A stretch of DNA of 64,000 nt from positions 1-64,000 of the forward strand of contig NW_024883070.1 in assembly GCF_019059575.1 (NCBI RefSeq), given 5' to 3'. The number at the start of each line of letters is the position of its first letter. Within the stretch, counting starts at the first letter, position 1. Under the pieces are notes generated by a model, which saw only the letters and a list, made by a program, of their open reading frames with translations, ran no database searches and was not told where the DNA came from. Shown one piece after another: positions 1 to 13,200 of this stretch. This stretch comes from Amphibalanus amphitrite (lineage: Eukaryota > Arthropoda > Thecostraca > Balanomorpha > Balanidae). Position numbers and translations under genes: made by a program.

Positions 1-195
1 AGTCTGCTCTGCAGTGCTGGGCGCCCCCGGAGGTAGGACATTGTGTGGTATATTCTACTACAGGACACGACCCCTCTCAGTCTGCACTGCAGTGCTGGGC
101 CCCGCCGTAGGTAGGACATTGTGTGGTATATTCTACTACAGGACACAACCCCTTCCCAGTCTGCACTGCAGTGCTGGGCCCTCCGGAGGTACAGG
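1..195. repeat. 89-bp tandem repeat at left edge
   Basis: About 2.3 units, each with CTGCAGTGCTGGGC and GTAGGACATTGTGTGG. By analogy with the other arrays it could derive from an upstream IKK exon edge (GGAG/GTA resembles a donor), but that exon is not visible, so the origin is unproven. Confidence 0.6.
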
Positions 196-854
196 TACTT
201 ACACATACACTGTTTGAGAGAGGGTATGCCTTACATTCACATTGTTCTTTTGTGTTGCCATCGGAATGTGTGAGTACAAGCCACCTTGCTCTTCTCACGA
301 CGATAGGTACTGGCCGGGCCGTGGCTCAGGCCAGGCAGGGCACGCCGAACCAAAGCGCCCACCTATTGTACACACTGTATTATATTAGTCGGTCGTACAG
401 GGTTCTTTCATTTGTGTCGAGTATCTTTACATCCGAATGCGATTGAAATATATTTTTGTTTTGCTCCAAGCTAGACGTGATTTGCTAAATTGCCTGCAGA
501 TCTGCCTGATTGGTGTATTTTTCGTTTAGCATCCTCAGTCTGCTGTACTTGTCCGATGTCTTTCCTGACAACACTCAGTATTGTGGTGTATTTCCTGACT
601 AACCACTGTCTGTTTGTTGTATGCATCTAGAGAGCTCCCCGTTGCCTGATGCATTTCTCAGGAGAGGGGAGTGGGGCATTCTCCACTAACTCCGCATGGC
701 TGATGAGTTGGTGTCGGAGTCGGAGTCGGAGTCGACAGCTCTGACCGGAGTCGGGGTTGATTTTGGCAACCGGAGCCAGAATCAGAGTCGGTGTTGAAGT
801 CGGAATCATCGAAAATCCATCGACTCCGCAGCGGCCTGCTCAGGAGGCTCAATT
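196..854. other. Intronic stretch, low content
   Basis: No exon recognised. It holds a short (GGAGTC)n microsatellite near 712-735 and several partial GTGTATTT motifs related to the next array. Confidence 0.5.
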
Positions 855-1139
855 GGTGTATTTTTGAGTAACTTTCCGTGGTGTATTTTATTCGGAGTGG
901 TGTATTTTTCAGTAACCCTTCCGTGGTGTATTTCCCAGGAGACGGAGTGGTGTATTCTTTCAGTAACCATCCGTGGTGTATTTCCCGGATACTGAGCGGT
1001 GTATTTTTTCAGTAACCTTCCGTGGTGTATTTCCCAGGAGGCTGAGTGGTGTATTTTTTTCAGTAACCATCCGTGGTGTATTTCCCAGGAGGCTGAGTGG
1101 TGTATTTTTTTCAGTAACCTTCCGTGGTGTATTTCCCAG
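855..1139. repeat. Exon-edge array, IKK exon 1 acceptor (51-bp unit)
   Basis: Five to six units, each with TTTCCCAGGAG, (A/G)C(T/G)GAGTGG and TTTTTTTCAGTAACC. The CCCAG/GAG part copies the acceptor and first codons of the exon at 1140, which is the last unit. Confidence 0.85.
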
Positions 1140-1277
1140 GAGACGGAGTGGGTACTGTACGTGTTCAACGCGGGTGCCGGCGGGGACGGCACTCCGAGCT
1201 CGGAGGTGGTCCCCCTGCCGCCTCTGGTGCGGGATATGCTATCGAACACCGAACAACGGCCAGAGTACTACAGACAG
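1140..1277 (+). CDS. IKBKB-like: IKK exon 1 of window (end of ubiquitin-like domain)
   Basis: 46 codons, phase 0 at both ends. Acceptor TTTCCCAG before GAG; donor CAG/GTGAGA. VLYVFN followed by PLPPLVRDML matches the segment of IKK-beta around VFLFDN and SCILQEP. The acceptor is the last copy of the 51-bp array just upstream. Confidence 0.85.
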
Positions 1278-4200
1278 GTGAGAAATATAGCTCAGAGGTA
1301 GAGCATTGGAGCGCTAATCCAAAGGCCCGGGCTCGAATCCCCGTACTTAAATCTTTAACGAGCTTGCAAAAGATGACTGATGTCATCACTGTCAACCGTG
1401 GAAGCCGTATGGCTACCCATCTACGCTGGACTACGAAAAACATCATCTCACGCTCTCAGTCCCAGCGGATAAAAACAACACCTAAGAATATCACAGACAG
1501 GTGGAAAATGCACTACAGCTGGAGGAAAATACACTACTTGAGCGTCGGTACTGTTTGCACTTATGCAAAATTGCTGGTAGAGCTTGTCTTTGACCATGAG
1601 TCTGTATATGAAAAGTGTCTGATCATCTTGCAGAGGAGTGACAATTTTCTCCGCCTGTCTCCGGGGTGCCGGCTATCGCCAATAACACGATTGAACCAAA
1701 AAAACCGCCAAATGCACGCTGTATCTGTAATACCGCGGCTATTGTATGTAACTATATAACGGAACGGCGCCGGCTGCCGGTCTGCTCAGTCACCGAGGCC
1801 CCCCCCCCCCCCACAGCGGGCCATATACGCCCAGTCGGTGTTCATGATCCAGCGCAACATGGAGCTCCTCAACCTGCGGGAGCGGGCGCGACACGTGCAC
1901 ATGTGAGTCCGGCGCCCCCGGCTGTGGGGATAGCGGTGGCGCGCGCTTTTGGTTTGGTGAACATCAGCTAAACTATTGTCGCTACAAGGTGTTTGTATCT
2001 GAGGCAGTCGACCACCACTGGGTGGATATGGGTAAAATGAATTTAGCACGACGTTATTCAAGCATCCGAACGATAGGAACATTTCATAGGGGTCACGCAG
2101 TGACTAAACGGACAAGGAATTTTTGAATCATATCTATCTATCATTTCTGTCTTTTAATAGTTTATAGTGTGGAACAATATGTTCTGTTCATGTGGCTTTA
2201 AGAAGCACACTCACCCCGGTATGTAAGTATTCTGTTTCTCTGCCCCTGCACTTGGCCTATGTCCCCACAGATTATGTCTTGCTCGTCTCCTTGACCTCAT
2301 GTCTCCTTTACAGGCGCCCCTAACCCACTTTCTCCTTATTCGTTTTCATGGCATACCTGTATGACGCAACTCCTGAAAATTCATGTCTTATGGATGGATT
2401 TTAGCAAATATACATACATACATACATGCATACAGGATATCTCTGGCGCTGTCTCTGTCCCGTCTCCCGTATAGTCTCCCTGACCCCCTGTCTCTCTCCC
2501 TCAGGATGTCTCTGGCAATGTCTCTGTCCTGTCTCTCCCGTATAGTCTCCCTGACCCCCTGTCTCTCTCCCTCAGGATGTCTCTGGCAATGTCTCTGTCC
2601 CGTCTCCCGTATAGTCTCCCTGACCCCCTGTCTCCCCCGCAGGATGTCTCTGGCGATGTCTCTGTCCCGTCTCTCCCGTCTCTCGGAGCGCCTCGTCTCC
2701 GATCTCTCCCGTCTCCAGGCGGCAACGGACCTGTTCCTCGCCTCTCTGGCCTGTGACGAGGACAGTTACCTCAAACAGGCGGCAGCCGGAGGAGTCAGTG
2801 AGTGAGGGGTCGCGGGTTCGAGACCCGCCCCCGACAACGGGTTTTGACGATCTGTGCGGAAAGTTGTCTTATTCACATCTGCGTGAATTTGTGTTCGATT
2901 GATGTATGATGTTATGCATGCTTGCCTATTGAAACGCTGAAGTTCTGGATAAAATGGTTTCATTCGTTGCAGGTCATCTGTCTTGAATAAGCCATCATAT
3001 TACAATGATATTGCCGCTACCTCTCTACGCTCAAACCTTTGCATTTACGCATTATCCTTACCAGTAAAACGCCTTTTGGGCGAAGAACGAGCGAGCGAGA
3101 TAGTGAGCCCTGCACGCGCGGAAGGGCGAGAGGGTACTTCCAACGGGCTTGCGCAAAGCACCCTTCTAACCGGTCGCTAGCGGTGTACCAAATTTGAACG
3201 CAATCGGCCCAGCCGTTCCTGAGATCTGGAAGCGGCATTCTGCACGTGCGCACGTGCAAACGGGGTCCAAACTGACTTTTGCACGGCACCCTACTAACCG
3301 GTCTCCAACCGTGTACCAAATTTGAGCGCAATCGGCCCAGCCGTTCTCGAGATCTGGAAGCGCCTCCTGCACGTGCGCACGTGCAGTAGCACCTTAACCG
3401 CAACACATGGGAATGCATTGCCTGGTGGGTGCCTACCTGTATGCCAAGTTTCAGCGAAATCGCCTGAGTAATTACCGAGTTATTAAAATGGGAACAAATT
3501 TGACACCTCTTATTGTTGTATTTTGCACGTGCACTGGGGGTGACCCACATGCATCGAGAGTATCCTATTTTTGGTAGAAAGGATGCAGCTACCCTATAAA
3601 AATTGCCGCAAGTCAATCGCCCAAGCGGCTGCTGAGATATGAGCCTCTCAAAATCACTACTTTTGCAAAACAGCTTGAACACCCTTGACTTTTCACGTGG
3701 CACGTGCCACGACGGTCACTGAGATGCATCAAAAGTGGTCAATTACGGGGTAGAAGGGATGGGGCTACCCAGCAAAAAAGACCGCAGGCCAATCGGTCCA
3801 GCGGTTGCTGAGATATAAGCCTCTCAAAAGCGTTACAGGCCGGACAGGGCCGGGCCGGGCCGCTCATACTGAGATTTTTCCGTTATATTGAAAAGACTCG
3901 CTTCGCTCGCTGCGCTCGCTCGCTCGTAATTATCTTCTTCGACTCTGATTCCGGCATCTAATTCTCTTGATTTGTCCTTCAAAACTCCCTCGCATGGCGT
4001 CCGTCCATGACCCTGCCTCCATTACAATTGTCAATCTCCCATAATTTCACCTCTGATCCCATGACCCCCTCTACCCCAGTCCCTGATGACGCTACTCCCC
4101 TGCAGCTTCTGATGACGCCCCGCTCCCATCCTCTGATGACGCTCCCCTTCCCTTCTTATGACTGCCCCCTCCCCCGCAGCCTCTAATGACGCCCCCTCCC

Positions 4201-7200
4201 CCGCACTCTCTGATGACGCCCCCCGCAGACTCTGATGACGCCTATCTCCCCTCTGATGACGCCTTTCCTCTCCCCGTCTGACGCCCCTTGCAGCCTCTGC
4301 TGACGCCCCCTTCCCCCTTCCAAGCCTCTGATGACGCCCCCCCCCTCCCCCGCACCCTCTGATGACCCCCCCCCCCCCGGCAGCCTCTGATGACTCTCCC
4401 CCCTCCCCCTGCAGCCTCTGATGACGCGTACCGCCGTTGGCGGGAGGCCGGCGACCACGTCCGTCGTCGGCTCGAGCAGCACCGCCAGAAGGCCCAGCAG
4501 TTGACGGCGCAGATCACAGAGGTCCGACGGCAGGGCGCAGAGCTGCAGAGGCTCCCCGACGGCCAGCACAAGCCCGACGACCTCCGAGTCTTGTGAGTAG
4601 AGCCGGGGGATTTGAGGACACAAACCCGACGAGTTGAAGGGTTTTGTGAGTAGAGCCGGGGGATTTGGGGACACAGACCCGACGAGTTGAGTAGTGATTA
4701 TGTTGTAAGTAGAGCCGAGGGATTTGGGGACACAAACCTGACGACCTGAGGGTCTGGTGAGTAGAGCCGGGGGATTTAGGGACATAAACCCGACGACCTG
4801 AGGGTCTGGTGAGTAGAGCTGGGGGATTTGGGGGCACAAGCCCAAGGAGCTAAAGGTCTTGTCATTTTGAGTAGAGTGGAGGACTATGGGGACACAGGCC
4901 CGACGGGCTGAGGGTCTTGTGACTTGTGAGTAGAGTGGGGGGATTTGGGGACACAAGCCCGACGAGCCGAGGGTCTTGTGAGTAGAGAGAGGGGGGATTT
5001 GGGGACACAGACCCGACGACCTCAGAGTCTTGTGAGTAGAGTGGGGGATTTGGGGACACAAACCCGACGACCTCAGAGTCTTGTGAGTAGAGAGAGCACA
5101 GGTCCGACGAGCTCAAGGTGTTGTAAGTAGAGTCGGGGGATTTAGGGGCACAAACCGGACGGCCTCCGCGTCTTTTGAGTAGAGCCGGGGGTGGGGGGTG
5201 GGGGGGGGACACAGGCCCGACGATCTGAGTAGTGATTATGTTGTAAGTAGAGCCGAGGGATTTGGGGACACAGACCCGACGACCTGTGGGTCTTGTGAGT
5301 AGAGAGGGGGGATTTGGGGATACACGCCCGACGACCTCAGAGTGTTGTGAGTAGAGTAGGGGGATTTGGAGACACACGCCCGACGACCTCCGAGTCTTGT
5401 GAGTAGAGAGGGGGGATTTGGGGACACAAGCCCGACGAGTCAAAGGGTGTTGTCAGTAGAGTGGGGGACTTTGGGGACACAAGCCCAACGAGCTAAAGGT
5501 CTTGTCATTGTGAGTAGAGTGGGGAAATTTGGGGACACAGGTCCGACGAGCTCAGGGTGTTGTGAGTAGAGTAGGGGGATTTGGAGACACACGCCCGACG
5601 ACCTCCGGGTCCTTATAGAAGAGAGGGAGATTTGGGGACACAAACCGATGACCTCAGCTAACACCTCTGACCTCCGTTGACCCTGTCTGTACTCCCTGCT
5701 GACCCTCACTGATTGACCTCTCTCTGACCTCCGCCCCCCCCCCCCCCCAGCTACAACAAGGCGTGTCTGGCTTACGACAGCCACCGGCGCCGACCGAAGG
5801 AACAGCGCAGCCGCTGCTCCAGCAATCTGGACATGATACGGATCGTGGCCAAGTTCCTGGTACACCGCGATCAGCCCTTCAAATACGTCCACCAGGCCGT
5901 GTGGTGAGCGGGGGATTATACTGCAGAGGTGGGGAATATACTACAGTGGTAGGAGGATTACACTGCAGAGGGGTGTGGTGAGTGGGGAAATACACTACAG
6001 GGCAGTGTAGATAGTGGGGGGAATACACCGTGATCAGCCGTTCAAATACTACACCAGGCCGTGTGGTGAGTGGGGGATTATACTGCAGAGGTGGAGAATA
6101 TGCTACAGTGGTAGGGGAGTATACTACAGAGGTAGGGGAATATACTACAGAGGGGTGTGAGAAGGTACTACAGGTGGGTGGGGTAATATACTACCGCGGT
6201 GCGCGCATAAGAGAGTGTAGTGGGGGCCGGGGAATATCCTACAGAGGGGCTGATCAGTTAGAGGAATATACCACAGTGCTGTATGTTTAGTGTGGGAATA
6301 CACTACAGAGGAGTGTGGTCTATCATGGAGGAATACACTAAGGAATGGTGTGTGGAAATGTGCTACAGAGTGGCCTGGGGAATACACTATAAAAGCTGAC
6401 ACCATCTGTACCCCGTCTGTACCCCCAGTGACCAGCAGAAGGTGGAGAGGTACGCCCTAACCCTGTTCCAGCCTGTGACACCCTCTGTACCCCGTCTGTA
6501 CCCCCAAAGACCAGCAGAAGGTGGAGAGGTACGCCCTGGCCCTGTTCCAGCCTGTGACACCCTCTGTACCCCGTCTGTACCCCCAGTGACCAGCAGAAGG
6601 TGGAGAGGTACGCCCTGACCCTGTTCCAGCCTCTGACACCCCTTGTACCCCCTCTGTACCCCGTCTGTACCCCCAGTGACCAGCAGAAGGTGGAGAGGTA
6701 CGGCTCTCCAGTAAAAGTCTTGTTGGTTTTGCTTTTTCGGACATATCTGGTCCTATGTAATGTTCAAATGCATAAGTATCAACCCGAATTATGTGTATGC
6801 ACATTTACCACGAGACTGTGAAATTGCATCGTTGTATGCCAAATACTTTCCGAGATAATCACCAAATACCTCATTTTCTGCCGTTTGGGGTATTCTGGCC
6901 GCAATCTTCCTGGGATCGCCTATGACATTAGTAGAGCCATCTAACGAGAGGAGCGCGGAAACACAGAATCATGAATGAATCGAGCGCGTAGTAAACGGTG
7001 TATGAAAGGGAGACTCGGCAGAGGCTATCCGGGTAGCCGGCGCGCGGCGCGCCCTTAGGCATCGGCCGACCCTTCGGACCGCGTGGGGTCAGAGGTCGCG
7101 CTCGGGAAGTCTCGGCTCTGGGTTTTAGCGCTGTGCAGTCAGGAAGGGAGGATAGGATAGCGCTAGCCCGACTGACTACTGTGAATAGTATCTCGGCTGA

Positions 7201-10200
7201 TTCGTGTGGGGTGGAAGGGAGCACAGAACGGGATGGTGGCTAGTGGTGGATGATGGGATGGTGGTTAGGTTAGTGCGTACTGCGTAGAACGTAGCTGAAC
7301 ATGCATTGTTTTTTTTTCATGGCAAACAACATGCAGCATAATGTGCGGGATTATGCCAGAACTCACACAAAAAGGAAATAATATTTCGGCCGAGGAAGTG
7401 GATGAGTGCCGTGACAAAGCATGACGATGCTGCCAAAATCGGGATGCTTTTTTGCCCCCCCCCCCCCATTTTTTTTACCCCTAACATGCAGCGCTTGATC
7501 CGAACTTAGAGGTCCCCGACTGACCTTAGACCTTAAAATCGCACCCGTCCGGTGCGCCACCTTTTCTTCAGGGGCGCTCTTCTTGGTTGTATCTGTTCTT
7601 ACCAATAACTAAAGCAAACCGAATGTATAATAAAAAAGGCATACCTCAAACACAGTTTTATTCACACCCGCTCGTGTGCATACTTGTTTTGACCTATAAC
7701 TTCTCGCATCATAATATATCACTTCAGTGCTTAACCCTCAACGGAATTTTGGGTTTCCTACATATGCCCCGGCCGAGGGGGGGGGCGAATACGACCCCTC
7801 TCCGTCTTTTTGCCCCTAATTGAGCTAGCGCCTTGCGGATAAAACTGAGCGCGTGCGTCGTATGAGATGCAGCAACTGGTACCCGAGTTGAATGTCTCAG
7901 GTCAACCGATAAACTCTGAGGTCAGTACAAGTGCTCCAAGTCGCGGGATCGTTTTTTGGTAAACAACTTCACCATAAGTGGTTACAGAGCCAAGATCATG
8001 GCACCATCGACTGAGTTTTGCATGCTCAAGCGCGTCGAATAGTATACGCTTTGTTTTTGTTGAGGTCAATTTAATGTGTTCACATCAGGTCATGGTCAGG
8101 GCAGAGCCATTCAGGCCACGAAGCTGGCCCAAGGAGGTCATATCGCTTCTTCGATTCGGTAGGTCCTCACAAGTCCACTGGTGGCTTCCCGACTCGCTAG
8201 CTCAATTTGATCGGGACTTTTTGGTGAAAACTCCTGCAACAGGGTGTCCGGAAAGTCCTGGCGCTTTTCAACATTTTTGAAACAAATGCCTTTGGTCCAT
8301 ATATACTCAGCAATAGAACAAAACAATGACCAGGAACACCAAGCCACATGCTTCTGCTAAGTGCCCATTCATTGAAACCACCGTCTGTGCCGACGACGGT
8401 CTCGACGCAAGGGCGGAAACGCCTGCGGCTTTTGACGATGCAGGACAATTCCTATCCTCCCATGCTGTCATGATGCGAGTCTTCAGCGACTCCAGGCTGA
8501 GATGAGAGGTGGCCGAGAGCTTATTCTGCAAAACGCGTAGCATGCCTTAGTTGAACGGGTTAAGGCTGGGATAATAAGGTGGCCTAATCTCATTTCACCA
8601 CGGCGATCTGGTCCGCCGAGCTCCTCTGTCAGTTTGGCTTGGACGGCAGCGGCGTTGTTGGAGGGCGCTCCGTGCTGTTAAAGTGCGAAATGACCCTTTC
8701 GTCGACAATCAAGGCGACGACCCTTCGGGCACGTCGCCTTGATTGTCGTGTCCACTGTCCAGGAACCCCTCGTGGACCAGCCTGTCAGCCATTTATGTAA
8801 CCTTGACGAAAATGATGGAACATTTGTGCCCATCAGACCCCAGATTTTCTTCGATTGCCGCTGAAATGCTGCTTCAGTCTCAGCAGCTTTGGCATACCGT
8901 GGTCGTAACTGAGTGATAATATTTTCTAAGAAATTTCCGATCCGGAATGCACCTTTGCCTGCTCAACCGTTCGCCGGGAAACGCCGCATCGCGCTGCAAC
9001 TCGCGCCTTGTTCAAGCCGCACCGGGCTCTCAGAGACAAGGCGCATCTTCGCCCATATACCTAGCACTGAAAACGATTCAACGTCATATTTACGCGACCC
9101 TTAGCTGAGCGGTGACCGAGGGTTCATATCTGCGGTGATTGGTTGAAAGTCCAATAATCACAGTGCGCGTTAGACGACGTCCAAAAGAGGCGCCAGAACT
9201 TTCCGGACACCCTGTTCGCGCACCGGGAGATCGCTCCGGTTTCGTTCATGCGGTCACCATTTCTCCCTAGTCTTAGAGACCAGCGGCTGGCGACCAGCTT
9301 GAAAACCCGCCGAGAAGCACGAGTGTGGCCGTATCATGACCACGGGTATCGCCATCATGTCGGTCTGTGTTTGTGTTAGGCACTTTTCGGAGCGATAAAA
9401 GAAGAAAGTAAATATACAGACTGAATAGTAGAAGTTATAACGCAAATACAAAATGTTTGCCTACTAAATTATGACATAAATTGAAATTTGTAAGATGCAA
9501 TGTTAGCTTTTCAGAACAAAACAAGATGTAGGAAAAATACCTTGTTTGTGATCACCAGAAGCGAATTTTGCCGTAGGGAAACTGGTTAAAAACAGCTGAA
9601 AAGTGATAGCACGGATTGACTTCAGTTAACTTTCCGGAGTCGGAGTCGAGGCAGCTGGACCGACTCCGACTCCGACTCTGACTCCTGGCTGCTTGCCACG
9701 ACTCCGGGCGACTCCGACTCCGACTCCGACTCTGACTCCGACTCCGACTCCGAAACCCTGCCTCCTACCCTCAGTTTTTCGCAAATAACTCGCGCAAAAA
9801 GCGGCTGATTGCGACGAAACTTTCAGTGCCCTCGAGTTAATGAATATTACGCCTACTCTATAATTTGTATGACCCTGACTCAAAAGACCTTTGACTTGTG
9901 ACCTGTTTTCCAAGACCATGTTTGGCCGGAATCGCGAATCGCGTTTTGGCGTATTTCGAGTAGAGCGCGTTTTATTGTCTTTTTGTGGCTTTAAGCGATC
10001 AAACATGTGAAAGGATGTTGATCCCATGGATTCTAGTGGGCATCAAGGTCACGTGAAGGTCAGTCAGGTCACTGGCCTTTGATGACTTTTGTTCACTCTT
10101 TCGAGTTCTACATGTTTCTAAGGTAGATTTTGGAGTTGATTTCGCATTTAGAAACCGTTTGAACATTTAAGAAGTAGTTTTGGTTCCCTCGTAACATGTG

Positions 10201-13200
10201 ACCTGACCTGACCTGACCCGACCTGGCCTAATTGCACGAAAACATCATCTGTGATAAAAAGTAACATGAAATTTGTGATCAGCACCCCGCAAAACCCTAT
10301 AACAGCTTCACTTTACGAAGCTCTAACAGGTCCCGATTCTCCCGACTTTTGATTTATATTGACCTGTCAACCAATGACCTAGGACCTTAAAATTGGGTAT
10401 CATCGGCCTCCTCTCGTCACGGGCGACACGCTCTTTTTCCGCGAAGCTCTAGCTCGATCAGGGGCTGAACGGCAAAGGGGTCTAACGGACCCTCCTCCCC
10501 CCCTTTACGATAGACGCTGGCAAAACACCAATATGGGCGAGGGTGAAAATACAGCTGCTGTCATAAAAATTCAGCTTGAATCAAAGGTCACGCTGGCCAA
10601 ATTTCAGCTCTCGCAGCTATCAACAGTCAACACAAATAAACATGTGGACTGTGGAGGCGGCACCCACCTCCCCGCCCCCCCCCCCCTCTCCTCTCGGCCA
10701 CTGCCAGCGAGGTTTTAAGCGTATCATACACGTTACAAAGCATCATATCAAGATGACACACCCCAGCAGCCATATGCACTGAACGAAAACTATTACCCAC
10801 GCTAGCGTGGGTAAACTATTACCCACGCTAGTCTATCGGCACCATAGCATATGGCGAGACTGTCGTCAGCCACGGACGCACACTCGACCAACCCTCTGAG
10901 CCCGTTGACTGCGGGTGACCTTGACATGTCTAGCCTGATCGGCGGCCGGCCGCTGTCGTGCGGTCGTTACACGCGGAGGGGAGGGAGACACAAAGCTCTA
11001 CGTTATAGCTGACCTCTGACCTTTCCCTGCGCCCTGGTCACTGACCCCGCTCCATGTCGCTGGACGGTGGCATGGCGGTGGAAACCGGTTCTAGCCTCTA
11101 CACATGCCACCATTCTAACCCTCCCCTCCCCACGCTACTACGCGGCGTGGAGTACGCTCGTGCGTAACTGGGCGGAGCAAGGGGCCACGCGATACAGGGG
11201 CGGAACTGGTTGCCCTCCCGCTCGCCGAGCGACCAACGACTACTATGCACGTCAAACCCCTTGAGACCCCACTTTTTTGCGATAATTTTTAAATGCGTCA
11301 ACTCTCGTTGACAATATTCTGGCAATGTGTGTTTCAGAACCTGCCGAAACTTTTATTACTAAGGTATTTTGACGCCAAACGATTATTAAAGGTACTTCTC
11401 ATTCACTCGTAATGTTAAATTTCACGGAACGAATCTGCTGTTTGGGTAGAGGCTACGCGCTCATGGGGCGGAGCCACGTAATGACGTCAGCGCTAAGCTC
11501 CGCCCTACCCCTCCGGCGCTCCTTGCCCGGCGACCGGTCTCTCGCTCCATTCAGGCTTGATGGTGGGCGGTAGCTGGTAGCGGTAGCGGGCGCTGGTAGA
11601 TGGCATTTAGAGCAGATGGCGCTGGTGGCGGGGCTCGAGTGTGGCCGAGCGCAAGCCTCTGCCCGGGCCTGAATTGACCTTAACATTACGAGTGAATGAG
11701 AAGTACCTTCCATAATCGTTTGGCGTCAAAATACCTTAGTAATAAAAGTTTCGGCAGGTTCTGAAACATACATTGCCAGAATATTGTCAACGAAAGTTGA
11801 CGCATTTAAAAATTATCGCAAAAAAGTGGGGTCTCAAGGGGTTTGACGTTCATAGTAATACCCTGGAGAACCGTACGCCCTGGCCCTGTTCCAGCCGCTG
11901 ACACCCCTGTACCCCCTCTGTACCCCGTCTGTACCCCCAGTGACCAGCAGAAGGTGGAGAGGTACGCCCTGAACACTCCCTGTACCCCCTCTGTACCCCG
12001 TCTGTACCCCCAGTGACCAGCAGAAGATGGAGAGGTACGCCCTGGCCCTGTTCCAGCCGCTGACACCCTTGTACCCCCTCTGTACCCCGTATGTACCCCC
12101 AGTGACCAGCAGAAGGTGGAGAGGTACGCCCTGGCCCTGTTCCAGCCGCTGACACCCTCTGTACCCCCTCTGTACCCCCAGTGACCAGCAGAAGGTGGAG
12201 AGGTACGCCCTGGCCCTGTTCCAGCCTGTGACACCCTCTGTACCCCATCTGTACCCCCAGCGACCAGCAGATGGTGGAGAGGTACGCCCTGGCCCTGTTC
12301 CAGCCGCCGACACCCTTGTACCCCCTCTGTACCCCGTCTGTACCCCCAGTGACCAGCAGAAGGTGGAGAGGTACGCCCTGGCCCTGTTCCAGCCGCTGAC
12401 AGAGACGCTGGAGGGACTCCAGCGCGGCCTGGACATCGTCACTCGATTCCAGAAACAGCGCCAGGCCGAGATCTGGAACCTGATGCGGATCGTGGTAGGT
12501 TCTACTGCCCTACTGTAGGGGGTATAACAGCCTACCGTGGTAGGTTCTAAAGCCGTACTGTGGGAGTTTTCCAGTCGACCGTGGAGGATTTACAGCCTTT
12601 TGGGATTCAGACAGCCGTACTCTGTGGTTTTTGCAGCTGTACTGTGGGGGAGGGAGGGGCACCATAATGTGGAGAAGTTTACAGCTAAACGGTGGAGGTT
12701 TTACACTAGTCGTACTGTGGCCGGTTCATTTTATTTAGTCGTGCTAGCCCGCCAAGTGTCATTTCCACCAGTGACATTTTATTGTACCTTTGTGATGATC
12801 TACGGGCTTTCTTGTGTGTACTATTATCAATCACACGTCACTCACATGCATATTTGTCATTTTTTTCGATGATACCGCAGTGTAGCACCTGAAGTATCTC
12901 ACTGCACTGTCCTGTTGATGACCAGCTGTCCTGCTAACGCCTGTGTCCCCTGCTGTCTGTTTCAGCTGCTGGGCCGGCTGGCGGCGGCCACCCCGGCGGT
13001 GGCGGACGGCGCCCCCGCCTTATCCGCCGCCCCCGCCCCCGCCCCCGCCCGGGCGGCGGGAGGTCAGTCGGTGGAGGAGCTGCTCACTACGGGACCTGAC
13101 GGTGAGGACACTCTACGGATCAGGGCCTTATATAGGGGGTAGCGACACTGAGCGGTTTGTTTACAGCCAGTTTCGATCCCGATGACGCAAATGTGTCGTC

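Larger units (their letters stand above)
6702..11872. mobile_element. 5.17-kb insertion splitting the exon 6 array (candidate DNA transposon)
   Basis: Begins GGCTCTCCAG, ends CTGGAGAACC (10-bp imperfect inverted repeats), flanked by GTAC on both sides (6698-6701, 11873-11876), each set in the same array-unit context. That supports a single insertion with 4-bp target duplication. There is no intact transposase. It carries nested repeats: a mariner relic (8240-9214), a (GACTCC)n microsatellite (9640-9760), C/G-tract repeats (7460, 7780, 10675) and a long palindrome (11232-11866). Confidence 0.55.

Noticed and set aside
1284-1348. Functional tRNA gene
   Set aside because: A- and B-box are present but the acceptor and T stems do not pair, position 33 is C, and it lies in an intron right after a donor.
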